A stretch of 64,000 nucleotides of DNA from Camarhynchus parvulus (Eukaryota; Chordata; Aves; Passeriformes; Thraupidae), in assembly GCF_901933205.1 (NCBI RefSeq), contig NC_044578.1:11928501-11992500 (forward strand). Direction: 5' to 3'. The translations under genes and the position numbers were made by a program. Position 1 is the first letter of the stretch. Every line of letters begins with the position of its first letter. Shown piece after piece: positions 37,170 to 48,223 of this stretch. A model generated the notes under the pieces. The model was not told the DNA's origin, ran no database searches, and saw nothing but the letters and a program-made list of their open reading frames with translations.

Positions 37170-39110
37170 TTTTGCTTCTTCTATGCTTCCATAAAGCAAG
37201 AGATGGCAAAACTACTTCAGACACAGAATTCTAACTTTAAAAAAGTTAATAATATATGTTTGGTGATATCTTTGTTCTTTCAAAATCACAGAATATATCT
37301 GAGATGATGTTTCAAAGCTAAAACACAAATTTTCCTTTCTCATGTCTGTTTTGGAATTAGTTGTTTTCAGATGCTCTTTTTAGCAGTGGAGAGTGTTCTA
37401 TGGAAACAAACTTATTTCTTAACATTCTTCCTCCTGGGAGAGCTTTACATCATCAGGGTACCAGCGAGGGGTGGGACTGAGCATCTCATGTCAGGAAACC
37501 ATTCAATTTTACTGGGACCTGTAGTGTGGGAAATGTGTAGTCATACTGATTTCCTAATTTCTCTGTCCTGTTGGCTTCCTCCCAAACCAGATTTAGGAAG
37601 AGCAGATTCATCTGGAAATGTACTTTTTCTCGTTGTTCTTGTTTTTGCCAAATTTTCAATTAAAAGTGTTCAGCAAGCCAAGAAACCTGCCTTCCTTCTC
37701 TTCTCCCCCCTCCTTTTCTTACTGTTTATTACGTTTCTGCTATTTGCAATATTTTTGTACTTATATAGCCTCACTTTATGCATACACACATAAATATTTG
37801 AGAATATTTTCCATGTAAAGGCTTGATAGGAATAGTTCATAATTTTTAGAGAACAGGGAGAGATGCCAAAGCTCCTCTAATGGGATAGCTATGGAGTTTA
37901 TGCAAGAATGAGATTTCAGTCCTGAAGAGCAGAGCAGGCCTTTAAATGTGAATCTCTTCCACTCTATATGAACAAACTACCATGTGGAATGTATAAATCT
38001 GTCTTATCAGAAATCTCTGTCTTTTAGGAGAAGGGATTTGACGTTTATTAATGTCAACACCTTAAAATCCATAGTGAATGGCACTCTTGCCACTTACCAG
38101 CTGTACTTATTTTTCTCTTCTTCTTCCCCCATAATTTTTTGGCCGTTCCTAGGAAAATGTGAAATCTTCCTTGAGGTAATTCAGTTTCCCAGTGTTGTTA
38201 AGAACACTGCTTTAAAACCCAAAGTATGTAATAGCTGCCTCAGTAACAGCCTGCGACTGGTGACTTTCACTGTTAAATGAGCAAAGAAAAATGGATTTTT
38301 CACACACAAAAGAAAGCTGCATAAGTTAGACCCTATCTGGTGAAAGACTCAATTTGATCACTGAAAAGCTATTCAGGTATTCTCTGTTCATTTACTTGTT
38401 AGTTTTTGAGGTGGAATTAGGTGATATGAGCCATTGTGCTTCCTGTAGGAGCAAGAGCATTTCCAAAGAAAAGGAACTGAATGCGAATCTGACCTATGGC
38501 CCTTCTTAGAGCGTTTAAATGAGAAAAAAGAAACCATGAACCCCTCTGTCATCTTGAAAATGTTTAGAACTGAGATGTGCTCATGAAGTCCTCTCCCTCT
38601 GCACCTTGAGGAGAAAGGGTGAATGGGCTCTTTGTGTTATCTTTGACTGAGAACCTAATAGTATTTAGTATAGTGATAAAATGTATACTGAGCAGGGAGG
38701 AGGGATGATTTTTCTACCATGTGTGATGTGAGACACATTGGTTAACATCAGGGTACTTGCCACAAAAAGTACAACTAGAAAACTGAAGGTAAAAAGGAAA
38801 ATGAGCTTGCTGGGACTGGCATTGTTACACTCACTGATAAGTGCACAAAGGAAAAGTATTGCCTAAAACACCCCATACAAGTGAGGAATTGATGCTCTAC
38901 TTGAACAGTCTTCTAAAAGATGGCTTATGTGAGGGGTTAGGGCAAAGAAAATGGCTTTGACAAAATTTCAACTTACTGTTTTATGTAGAAATAATTAAAG
39001 AAGGGAATTGAAGTAATACTTCCCACCCAGAATTAGAGTTTTGTTGTAGAGAAAATAAGACTTTATTCTATAGATTAAACCTGTGAATTGCCTATTTTAG
39101 CCAGATGAAA

Positions 39111-39260
39111 GATGTACATAGGATAAATAATGGGTTAAATAATTTTATTTCTAATTTACTGTAGATTTCCACTAATGCATACAGTTCTCCTAAACTAAGA
39201 TGTGATAAAATATCTTTGATAAAAGAACTAAGGCAAATGAGAACACACTAGAAGTGTTGA
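39111..39260 (+). repeat. Dispersed direct repeat, copy B
   Basis: Second copy of the repeat at 37022-37169, about 2090 bases downstream in the same orientation. Similarity fades into unrelated sequence on both sides, though a weak match may continue for 10-20 bases past the 3' edge (GCTTCTTC versus GCTGCCTTC). It may be a local duplication or two copies of an interspersed repeat. Confidence 0.85.
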
Positions 39261-42200
39261 TGTGCTGCCTTCACTAGAAAATTCACATATCCTTGAGGAG
39301 GTGAGGAGGAACTGGATCCAAGGCTACAGTCTAGTTAGTCTAGCCTTTATAAAAAGGATTGCTATTAGGGAAGTTTGGGAAACTGGGGAAGGAATCTGTG
39401 GAATTAGCGTTTAGTGATATAAATGGAAGGACTGAGAAGACACTTTCAGAACTTAACAGTGTTCTGAAGTTCTTCATTCCATAATATATCTGGAAAGTAA
39501 GTTTTAGAAAGCAGTGATTAAACAGATGTAATGATTATCTTTGAGCAGCTGTTTAGCTGTGAGGAATGGTACAGCATATTCTCAAAAAGTGAGCCAGGAG
39601 CAGAGGCATGCGCTTCTCCAAATATTGACCCCAAAACATTTCACTTTAAAGCTCTGGTCTCTAGCTGTAAGGAATCTAGAATTGGAAACAGCAACTGTGT
39701 GTTTCAAACTATTGGATTTTCAAAGTACTTTTTTGTTCCTGTGGCACAATGAAGTCATATTTCTGAGCAAGCAAGAAGATTCCTTTTTGTAGAGCAGTGA
39801 TACAGTAAAGGGCTATGCATTTGACTGTGAAGGTTGGATCCCAGCAAAGCAAATCATGGCAGTACTGGGGTCGCCACTAAGCTTTCCAAACACAATTAAT
39901 AGTATTATATTCTTTATTATTATTATTACTAGTAGTGGTAGCAGTAGTTGTATGCTGTGACTTTTTGATGTCTTGTTGAAGTTCAGTTTCTCTCAGTCTT
40001 CTTGACTAATAAATATATTGGACAGAACAACAAGCAGTCTGAGACCGAGCCTTATGTTTGGCAAGGGGAATAATACATAGATACAGATAGGTCTCAGGCA
40101 CCTGACAGCCAGATCAAACAGATAACACTAGAAATTTATTTCATCATGCCTCAACCTCACTCCTTTAGCCACACCAATTCAGAGTATTCAAGAAGACAAT
40201 GTGAGCCCACTTTTGACATGTTTTCTTCATGTCTGAAATTGGACTGGTTTGTCTTTACTGCTCAGTTCTGGGGATCAAAATTGCATGGTGATGTGCAGGG
40301 ATGGTTCCCTCAATTGCAATGAGGAAATGCTTTGTATGCCCTAGGAGGACCAGCTGTGATGGAGTAAAGTGTGTGTGTTTTTCTTGGACTCTGAGCTCTA
40401 CAAAGTTTTACTCGTCTTTCTTGAAGTTCTTGTCAAAGGAGATTGCCCAAGATTTGGTAGAATTGAACATTCACAAAAAATGATGCCTTTAATCACTGTC
40501 ACACAGGCAGCTAAATAGGTTAATGCAAGAACACTGGGAAAAGAGAGTCTGGAAAGAGAGTAAGGACATTTATTGCAATTTAGGAAGGATAACTTTGAAA
40601 TATTGAAACCAGAGTTCCATGTCTCCCATATTTGATCTACATTAAAGTCCTATTTCAATCTCAAATGTGTTTCAGAGATCTATTGAAATGATATGCCAGG
40701 AACTAAGGACAAAATCTTCAGTACATAAATGGAAAGATTTTTTTTTCTTCCTGTAACTGCCAGCCTAGCAAATTAATTTTTGGCCCTGGAAGTCAAATCA
40801 TGTTCTTTATTTCTATTTCATTACCAGTTATAATGGGTTAGCAGGTCAAATTATGCTCCCACAAAAGTGTATAATCTTTTCTGATGGTCTGGTAGCATCA
40901 AAGCAAAATTGGGCTGTTACCAGACAGCACCTCTGACAGCACTGCAAATAATGGAAACCCTGCAGGAGCAGAGGCTCCTACTCAGTGGAATAGGAAATGG
41001 TCTTAGGGCTACAATGAAGTTGTAGGGCTATGTTTTATAAGGCAAAGATTACTGATAAATATGTTGCTGCAGAAATACTGACAAAGAAGCTATTTTTCAT
41101 GGATAGATGTATTTATCTCCACGATATTATTTTCCACCCTTCACATGCCATAAGGTAGCACTTGGTACAGGGTTCTGCACACTTTTACTGTTAGTATGTG
41201 ATATGTGACAGTCAAGGGCCCGTGGCTGCAGCTCAAAGGGATGGCTGTCTCAAAAGGACATTTCATCCCAAGGGTGCTCTGTACCCTTCCCTTTCTACCA
41301 TGGCATGTTTCCCTCTGCCCTCCCCTGAGAGCCACCTTTCTGGGGCTTAGTGAAGCAAATTGTTTCTACAAGGACCCAAATCTGTCCCCAGTTTGTTCAA
41401 AACCCTCAAATCTGAGTCTAAGTACCCCAGCAGTGCCTAAGCCCCACTTGCCTGTACTAGAGGTGCTGAAGAGGCTCTCATGGCCCTTGTACAGAGTGTA
41501 AATCACATCACTGCCACACTCAGCTGCTTCCCAGAGCTGTGCCAGGTGCAGGGGCACAGGAACCGGGAGCTGCTGCTGCTGCTTTGTTTGTTCCCAGCAT
41601 CAAGAGGGATTTCTGTGATGGATGTTGCTGGAACAAATGCAGTTGTTCATTTCCGTGGACACAAGCCGCAAAAGACCATCATGCAACGCCAGAGTATGAG
41701 GATGTTTATATAAATATGTATACACATGTATGTGAGTATGGATTTTATATATGTATGTGTATGAATATTACATTTCTTCAGAGAAGTAAATATAGCAATC
41801 ACAGTGGAAATAATTTTCAAGGAGAACCCCCAAATATCCAGTCATTCTACAAGATCTGACCTTAAAGGTGTTCACAAAGAACTATTGTTTCAAACTGGTT
41901 GATTGAACAAGTAAAATTTTGAGGATATAGATTTTTAAAAGGCAGATTGTAGTTTTAACAAGTTCCAGTGTTTCTGAAAAGCTGTGACACTTTTTGCAAG
42001 AAAGCAGAATAATCACAGCAGAACAAAGTAATAGTAATTGTAATTATATAATATTTTGACAGGCTGATCTTCCCTGAAGACTCAGTCAAGCTGTTCAGTT
42101 TTCATTCTAATTTTCACCAACTTATGCTGATTTATTTGTAGTGTACTTACATTAATTTTTAGGGCATTACTTTTGATTTGTACTAAGGAGAGGTAGTGCA

Positions 42201-42647
42201 TTAAGAATAGTGGATTAATCGAACAGTCTTTTCATTTAATGTTGGTCAAAGATGAGATTGTACTACACTGTACTGTGGTACTCTGGTGCAAGGTGTGTGT
42301 TCAGGATGTTCTCCAGCTTCCTTCCTCTCAGATCCAGCCTTGTGCTGTGGTTCTCTGTTGGTGTGGGGAGAGTCTCTGTTAACAGATATTCTCTCAATAG
42401 AAGACCTGTGTTAAAAACATCATCATTAAGAGAAATGGTCTGGAAAATATTGGTGTATTCAATATAATACAATGTCTTGTGTCATTCAAGACATCATGAA
42501 AAGGAATTCGTTTCAGCAGTTTCAATGAAATGTTAGTTCTAGCTGCCAGTATTAGGCAATCATTTTGGATAACTCATTGTCTGGTTTCAGCAGCAGAAGA
42601 GAGCTGTGGGAGCTGGGATGCTGGAAGCTGCTAGCAATGGTAGAGGC

Positions 42648-42692
42648 TGTCTTGGAAATTTCTGTCTTGGAAATTTCTGTCTTGGAAATTTC
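42648..42692. repeat. Three perfect tandem copies of a 15-bp unit
   Basis: TGTCTTGGAAATTTC is repeated three times without a mismatch (42648-42662, 42663-42677 and 42678-42692), followed by a partial unit. Perfect identity suggests recent expansion, and the copy number could vary between individuals. Confidence 0.93.
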
Positions 42693-43864
42693 TGGCTTTT
42701 TTTTTCGAATTAAAGTTCCTGGGAATTTAATTTAATTTGCGGTTGAAAGTCATATCTCAAACAGAGAGAAAATAATGTAATAGGTTCTCTAAACAAGTTC
42801 TTTCAGGTAATCTAATTTTCCCATTGAAAATTGAAACTTGCTTCAGAATTAGCTGAAATTGAAAGTATTTTTTTCCTTTCAAAGAAAAAATAATGGGTTT
42901 TAAAGAACATGTGTTTAATTCCTGTTACTGATACCTTTATGGATACTATTCTTAAGAAAAGCCTGAAGTGATTTAATTGGATTTTATTAATTAATTAGTA
43001 AGAGTTATTTCTAGTTTTACAGATCTAAAATTTATTGCTCTTTAATGGAACACAGTGTTTTCCTTTTGTGTTCAAATTACATGTTGGGGTGACAATCAAG
43101 AAATAATAGTTTCAGTGTGTCTTCAATACTTCTGCTAAGTTTTCTGGAACTGCTCAAGGATGCATTTCTTATCCTTTAAAGACCTGATGTTTTCTTATAA
43201 CTCACATAAGCTTTTCATTGTACTGAATGATTTATGATCAGCAATCAGCCATGCAGGTGTTGGTAACAAACATGCTGGTAAAGATAACCATTGCTGGCTG
43301 AATTATCCATGTTTTAGCTGCAGGCACAGATCAGAGATGAGTTACAGACTGAAGCTGGAGAGAGTGAATCTGGCAGGATTGGCATCCCCACAACCTCAGC
43401 ACTCAAGTCTATTTCTAGAAAGGAGGGAAAGACCTGCAGTTTCTCTTCTTGTCATGTGAAACAGAGAAGTCCTAAAGATTGTCCCCACAGTGTGGAATTG
43501 GAAACAACAAAACATTCTCTAGTGAAATTTATAATGGTTTCTTTCTTTTTTTTCAACTGTTCTTGTTGTCACTGTTTTGGAGCATGGGATGCCCACAGGA
43601 AATAGGCATACCTGAGTAATATGTGAACCATAAATTGTTGCTACTCTTTTGTTCAAAAGACACATTTGAAGTGTGGTTGGTACCCTGTCCCATTCTGTGA
43701 TATCCCTGTGCTTTACCAAATCAGCATCACATCCTCCTGAGGTTATCCCAGCTCAGCTGGGCTGAGACAGGGCTGTCCTTCATCCTGCTGGCACTCCTTG
43801 TTAGTAGCATTTTACAATTTTGAACACTTTTAGTCAGGAAACTAGTAGTTTTCTAGGCAGGAGG

Positions 43865-43881
43865 ATATATATATATATATA
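43865..43881. repeat. (AT)n microsatellite
   Basis: An uninterrupted alternating AT run of about 17 bases. Short, and likely to vary in length. Confidence 0.9.
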
Positions 43882-44723
43882 ATTCCTTGTCCTGCTTTGA
43901 ATTGTCTTGATCTAACCTTTCAGGAAGTTCTCTTATAGGAACTCCCCAATTCTAGACCAGCAGAAACTTAAAAAGAGCTATCCCTGAGCCCTGTCAATAC
44001 AGCTGGAGGCTCAGAGGGTCCCATAGAAGCCAGAGACTGAATAAAAAACAATTTAGTTTCCTTGCTTGACGTCACTGTGCCTGATCATGTGGCTTTTGGG
44101 GAGAAAACACAGGAAATGAAACAATGCCAGGTTAAATATGCCTGCAGAAGAAATACCAAGAATCCTTGAGAAAACAATGACAAGCAAGAGATGCAAAACC
44201 TCATGATGGGAGAACAAGGAAGAGCTCTGCTTACCTGGCATCTCACCTGGGTGGAGCCAGCCCTTGTGATGGGGAAAGGCCTTTTCTCCAGATCTGTCTC
44301 CCAGAGGCCACGGGTGTGCAGCAGCTGCACTGAGGGGTGTGTGGCCATGTGGAGGTGGCAGTGAGGAGTGACACCGTGTGCTTGTGGCTGTGCTGGGGTG
44401 CTGGGACAGCATGGCCACAAACATGGCTTGTTTGACCACCCCAGAGCCTGTGAATCAATCTTACAGATTCAGGAATTTTGCTTGCTCTTCTGCTAACAGA
44501 AGGCAGCAGGGAGCAACAGAGTATATCTATACATAAATAAAGTGAAACTAGAGTATTGCAAGCTATGCATCATGAATAAGGCAAGGATATTGTATAGCAC
44601 AGCACAGACAATATACCAGGAGGGCCATCTTGTGGTCAGAGAAAGTTTATTCTCTGTGAGCATAGGGAAAACCCCTATTCCCTGATTTTTTCTTATGTAC
44701 CTGAAGATACTGGCAGCTACATT

Positions 44724-45565
44724 GTGATTCTTAGAAACATGGAAGGTTTGGGTTGGGACCTTAAAGGTCATCTAGCTCCAGCCTCCCTGCCTTGGAAAGG
44801 GACACCTTCTGCTAGACCCGGTTGCTCAAAGCCCCATCCAACGTGGCCTCGAACACTTCCAGGGACGGGGCATCCAGAGCTTGTCTGGACAAACAATTCC
44901 AGTGCCTCGTCACCCTCACAGCAGTGAATTTCTAATCTGTAAACCTACTCTTTCAGTTTAAAGCCATTCCCCTTGTTCCATCACCACAGGCCCTTGTGAA
45001 AAGTCCCTTTCCAGCTCTTTTGTGTCCCCTTTATGAGCTGGAAGCTGATGTTAAGGTCTCTTCAGTGCCTTTTTTTCTCCAGGCTGAACAAGCCCAACTC
45101 TCTCAGCCTGTCTTCCTAGGAGAGGTGTTCCAGCCCTCTGAGCATCTTTGTGGGCTGCTCTGGACTCGCTGCAGCAGGTCCCTGTCCTTGTGCTGGGGCC
45201 CCAGGGCCAGGAGCAGTGCCCAGGCGGGGTCTCACGAGGGCAGGGCACAGAGGTGGAATCTGCTCCCTCAGTCTGCTGCCCACGCTGCCTTTGGTGCAGC
45301 CCTGGACACAGTTGGCTTTCTGGGCTGCAAAGGCACATTGATGGATCACGTGGAGATTCTCACCCACCAACGACTCCAAGTTCTTTTCCCAAGGGCTGCA
45401 CCTGACCCACTGTCTGCCCCATCTGTGTTGGGGCTTGGCATTGCCCTGACCCAGATGCAGCACCTTGCACTTGGCCTTGCTGAACTTCTTGAAGGTTGTA
45501 CAGGCCCACCTCTCCAGCTTGTCGAGGTCCCTCTGGATGGCATCCCTTCCCTCCAGAGTGTCACA
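44724..45565 (-). mobile_element. CR1 LINE, 5'-truncated, sense on - strand, with RT-end remnant
   Basis: This is the best-preserved CR1 in the window, about 840 bases. On the + strand it begins with a degraded terminal repeat (GATTCTTAGAAACATGGAAG), then GGTTTGGGTTGGGACCTTAA and the usual CR1 landmarks. It runs to GGATGGCATCCCTTCCCTCC, where similarity stops. Read on the minus strand, 45116 to about 45565 keeps one open frame with the end of the CR1 ORF2 protein: GRDAIQRDLDKLERWA, the KCKVLHLGQGN block and GLEHLS. Translation then meets TAG at 45113-45115, where the family usually has a tyrosine codon (TAT). The open frame continuing to 45643 past the element is chance. The copy lacks most of the reverse-transcriptase domain and all of the endonuclease, so it is inactive. 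Confidence 0.92.
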
Positions 45566-45799
45566 ATTAGAAATTGGTTCTGATATGTTGTAACAAATGG
45601 AGCTGCTCTGCTGCTGGTCATTAATCAGGTCATTAATCCTCAAGTGACATACAGCAGGATTAGCTGTGATCCCATGCCAATAAACAAAATAAGATGTTCC
45701 ATGGGTTGGGAATGGTGTTGTAGATCAATAACTAGAGTCAGAGTTTTCCCCTGATGAATTTTTTATGCCTATTTGCTTTGGAAATTTCTTTCATCCTCT
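45566..45799. other. Short unique stretch between the CR1 and the solo LTR
   Basis: About 230 bases that match neither neighbour. It contains a short tandem duplication of GGTCATTAATC near 45616-45640. Nothing else was recognised. Confidence 0.5.
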
Positions 45800-46485
45800 A
45801 CATTTGTTGAAGATTGCATGCAAGATGTTTGCCATTACCATCTGTATGGCTGATTACCTTGTCAAGTGAGCAGTTTGCCTTATCTCTCTCTTTGAATGAC
45901 CACATTCACACCTTCCTCGGGAGGGGACCTCTGCTGATAACAGGCTATTGAATATCGGTGCATGACTGATAAGAACTATAACATCCCATTGTGAGATGCT
46001 CCGCCCAGAGGGAGGAGCCAAGCACTGCTACCCCATATACTCCAAGATTCTGAAACTGCAGTTCAGTTTTTTTTCTCCATGAGATTCCCCAGAGGAACAG
46101 CAGCTACCTTTTCCTCCTGGATCTTCAGAGGAAGACTACATCCTTCTCTACAGAACCCCCTTGCTCTAACAGAACCACACCTGATACTTCAGAGGACTGC
46201 AGCCACATTTTCAATCGGACTGACACCAACACCCTGACCCACAGGGTGTCAGGTTGGGTTCTGACTCTGTCAGTGTTGTTCCAGTGGACTGTATTGTTTA
46301 TTTTATTCTTTTTATTTCTTCCCTAGTAAAGAACTGTTATTGCCTGCTCCCATATTTTTGCCTGAGAGCCCTTTAATTTAAAATTGTAGCAATTTGGAGG
46401 GGTGGGGAGGGTTTACATTCTCAATTTCAGGGGAGGCTCCTGCCTTCCTTAGCAGACTCCTGTCTTTCCAAACCAAGACAACATT
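45800..46485 (+). mobile_element. Solo LTR of an endogenous retrovirus, with 5-bp target-site duplication
   Basis: The LTR spans 45805-46480 (676 bp), begins TGTTGAAGATTG and ends CCAAACCAAGACA, so it has the TG...CA ends. It is flanked by ACATT at 45800-45804 and 46481-46485. Inside are a GC-box-like GCTCCGCCC with a GGAGGAGCC partner (about 46000-46020) and a TATA-like CATATA at 46034-46039. AGTAAA at 46325-46330 is a likely poly(A) signal, with a T-rich stretch before it and TTGCCTG after it. No primer-binding site, gag, pol or env sequence lies on either side, so recombination between two LTRs has probably removed the internal part. Five-base duplications are typical of class III (ERVL-like) elements. 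The sequence resembles passerine LTRs as I remember them; the exact family name is not assigned. Confidence 0.85.
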
Positions 46486-47707
46486 GTAAAAAAGCTCTTT
46501 GAAATCCATGGATTAAATGCCATCACAGTGCTAGAGTTAAAATGTTATTATTTATTGTCAAATAACAGTTCAAACTGAGAATCAACATTCTTTTCATGAT
46601 TATCATGCAATGAACCCACTCTGTGTGAATCTGAGTTCTCAACTGCACTCCTCTTTAGCTCTGTATCCCTGTCTTCTTGATGATAGACTAAAAATACTGA
46701 ACTGAAAGGAGGACTGTCCATTCAAATTAAATGGATTATCCAACATAGGCGTGGAAAATTGAATAAGATCTTCTCTGTATTATCTGATCCATTCAGAATT
46801 ACTCAGTTTCCCTTTTGTTGTGTGCTTCCCAGTGAGTCCAGATGCCTCCCAAAGAACCCAGGAACTTTACTGCTTTCCTAATGGGAACAGTCTGCCAATG
46901 GTGCTGGGCAGGCACAGCTTTGCTTGGTTTATGGGACCATGATCCATGGTCGATTAACCAGGCTTTTTTGGTTCTAGAAGAGGTGTGTTTACAAAAATCC
47001 AGCCCCACCATCTGGTACCATTGGCTGTGGGTCTGCTGTAGATCACTCACAGTGAACAAATATTTTTCTCATTTGTCAGTCAGCCTTTGTCCACACACAA
47101 CTGACTTTTCTAATAACATTAAGTGTTCCTTATTGTACTGTTTTACTGCTACTTATGGATTATTTAATTCTTTTAATGGCTCTGCAATGGTTCATTTGCT
47201 TTCTAAAATTGTTCTTTAAAGTACTTGTGCAGATGGGGATAGACAAAGTTGATTCCTCTTGCAAGGAGCTGTTGATAGATTCAGAGATGCTGGCTGCTGA
47301 GCACTGCTGTAAATATTCACTATCTCAGCTCTGCAGGCTTAGCCTCTTTGTGGGGTGTTTGGGAATATCTGACAGCACAGACTATAAAAGCAGAGCAAGT
47401 GGAGAGCTGCCTTCAGCCTCCACATGAAAATGACTGATTATAAAACCCGTATTTTAATGGCATTGTCTCTCCCAGGGACATTTGAAAGCTAAGCCAGCAA
47501 AGTCCCAAACAGATTTTATGGACCAGGCACGTCTGTGGGTTGCGCAGGCACGTGTCACTCAGTGGTGGGGCCAGTACCAATTCCCAGAGTCAAAGATTTA
47601 CCTGCCCTGCTATCCCTGAGCAGTGCTCCCCTGCCTGCCCTGGAGAGACCTCACCTGTGAGGATCTATCTTTCCCCAACAGCAGCTCTTCACTACAGGTG
47701 CAGTTGG
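46486..47707. other. Non-coding interval, no gene recognised
   Basis: About 1.2 kb with two modest open frames on the + strand (46842-47219 and 47155-47427) that overlap each other and carry no recognised motif. No repeat family was recognised. Confidence 0.5.
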
Positions 47708-48223
47708 CCTTGGTGAGAGCACAGCCATGTTGTGAGCACAGCCATGGTGTGAGAGCACAGCCATGGTGTGAGAGCACAGCCATGGTGTGAGAGCACAGCC
47801 ATGGTGTGAGAGCACAGCCATGGTGTGAGAGCACAGCCATGGTGTGAGAGCACAGCCTTGTTGTGAGCACAGCCTTGGTGTGATAGGACAGCCATGGTGT
47901 GAGAGCACAGCCTTGGTGTGAGCACAGCCTTGTTGTGATAGGACAGCCATGGTGTGATAGCACAGCCTTGTTGTGAGCACAGCCTTGGTGTGAGCACAAC
48001 CTTGGTGTGTGAGCACAGCCTTGTTGTGATAGCACAGCCATGGTGTGATAGCACAGCCCTGTTGTGAGCACAGCCTTGTTGAGAGCACAGCCATGGTGTG
48101 AGAGCACAGCCATGGTGTGAGAGCACAGCCATGGTGTGAGAGCACAGCCATGGTGTGAGAGCACAGCCTGTTGGAGCACAGCCATGGTGTGAGAGCACCG
48201 CCGTGGTGTGGTAGCACAGCCTG
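47708..48223. repeat. Minisatellite, about 28 units of 17-19 bp
   Basis: The main unit is AGCACAGCCATGGTGTGAG (19 bp). A 17-bp form lacks the final AG, and variants have CCTTGTTGTG, CCTTGGTGTG or TGATAG in place of the standard end. Near-perfect 19-bp units form two homogeneous blocks (about 47735-47857 and 48082-48165). Between them is a mixed block rich in 17-bp and TGATAG variants. The unit has no stop codon in any minus-strand frame, so three long open frames of 190-215 codons appear there; these are products of the repeat, not genes. Copy number is expected to vary between individuals. Confidence 0.95.

Larger units (their letters stand above)
36351..44723. other. Non-coding interval, no gene recognised
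   Basis: AT-rich sequence with no recognisable exon. It contains the dispersed direct repeat (37022-37169 and 39111-39260), a degenerate (ATT)n and (AGT)n patch around 39910-39960, a TATG-rich patch around 41710-41765, a three-copy 15-bp tandem repeat (42648-42692) and an (AT)n run (43865-43881). A moderately GC-rich stretch at 44220-44440 has overlapping open frames on the minus strand but no family resemblance. Confidence 0.55.

Noticed and set aside
44996..45583. 195-codon + strand open frame, the longest on that strand in this part
   Set aside because: It is the antisense of the CR1 fragment. The other strand shows the true CR1 protein motifs.
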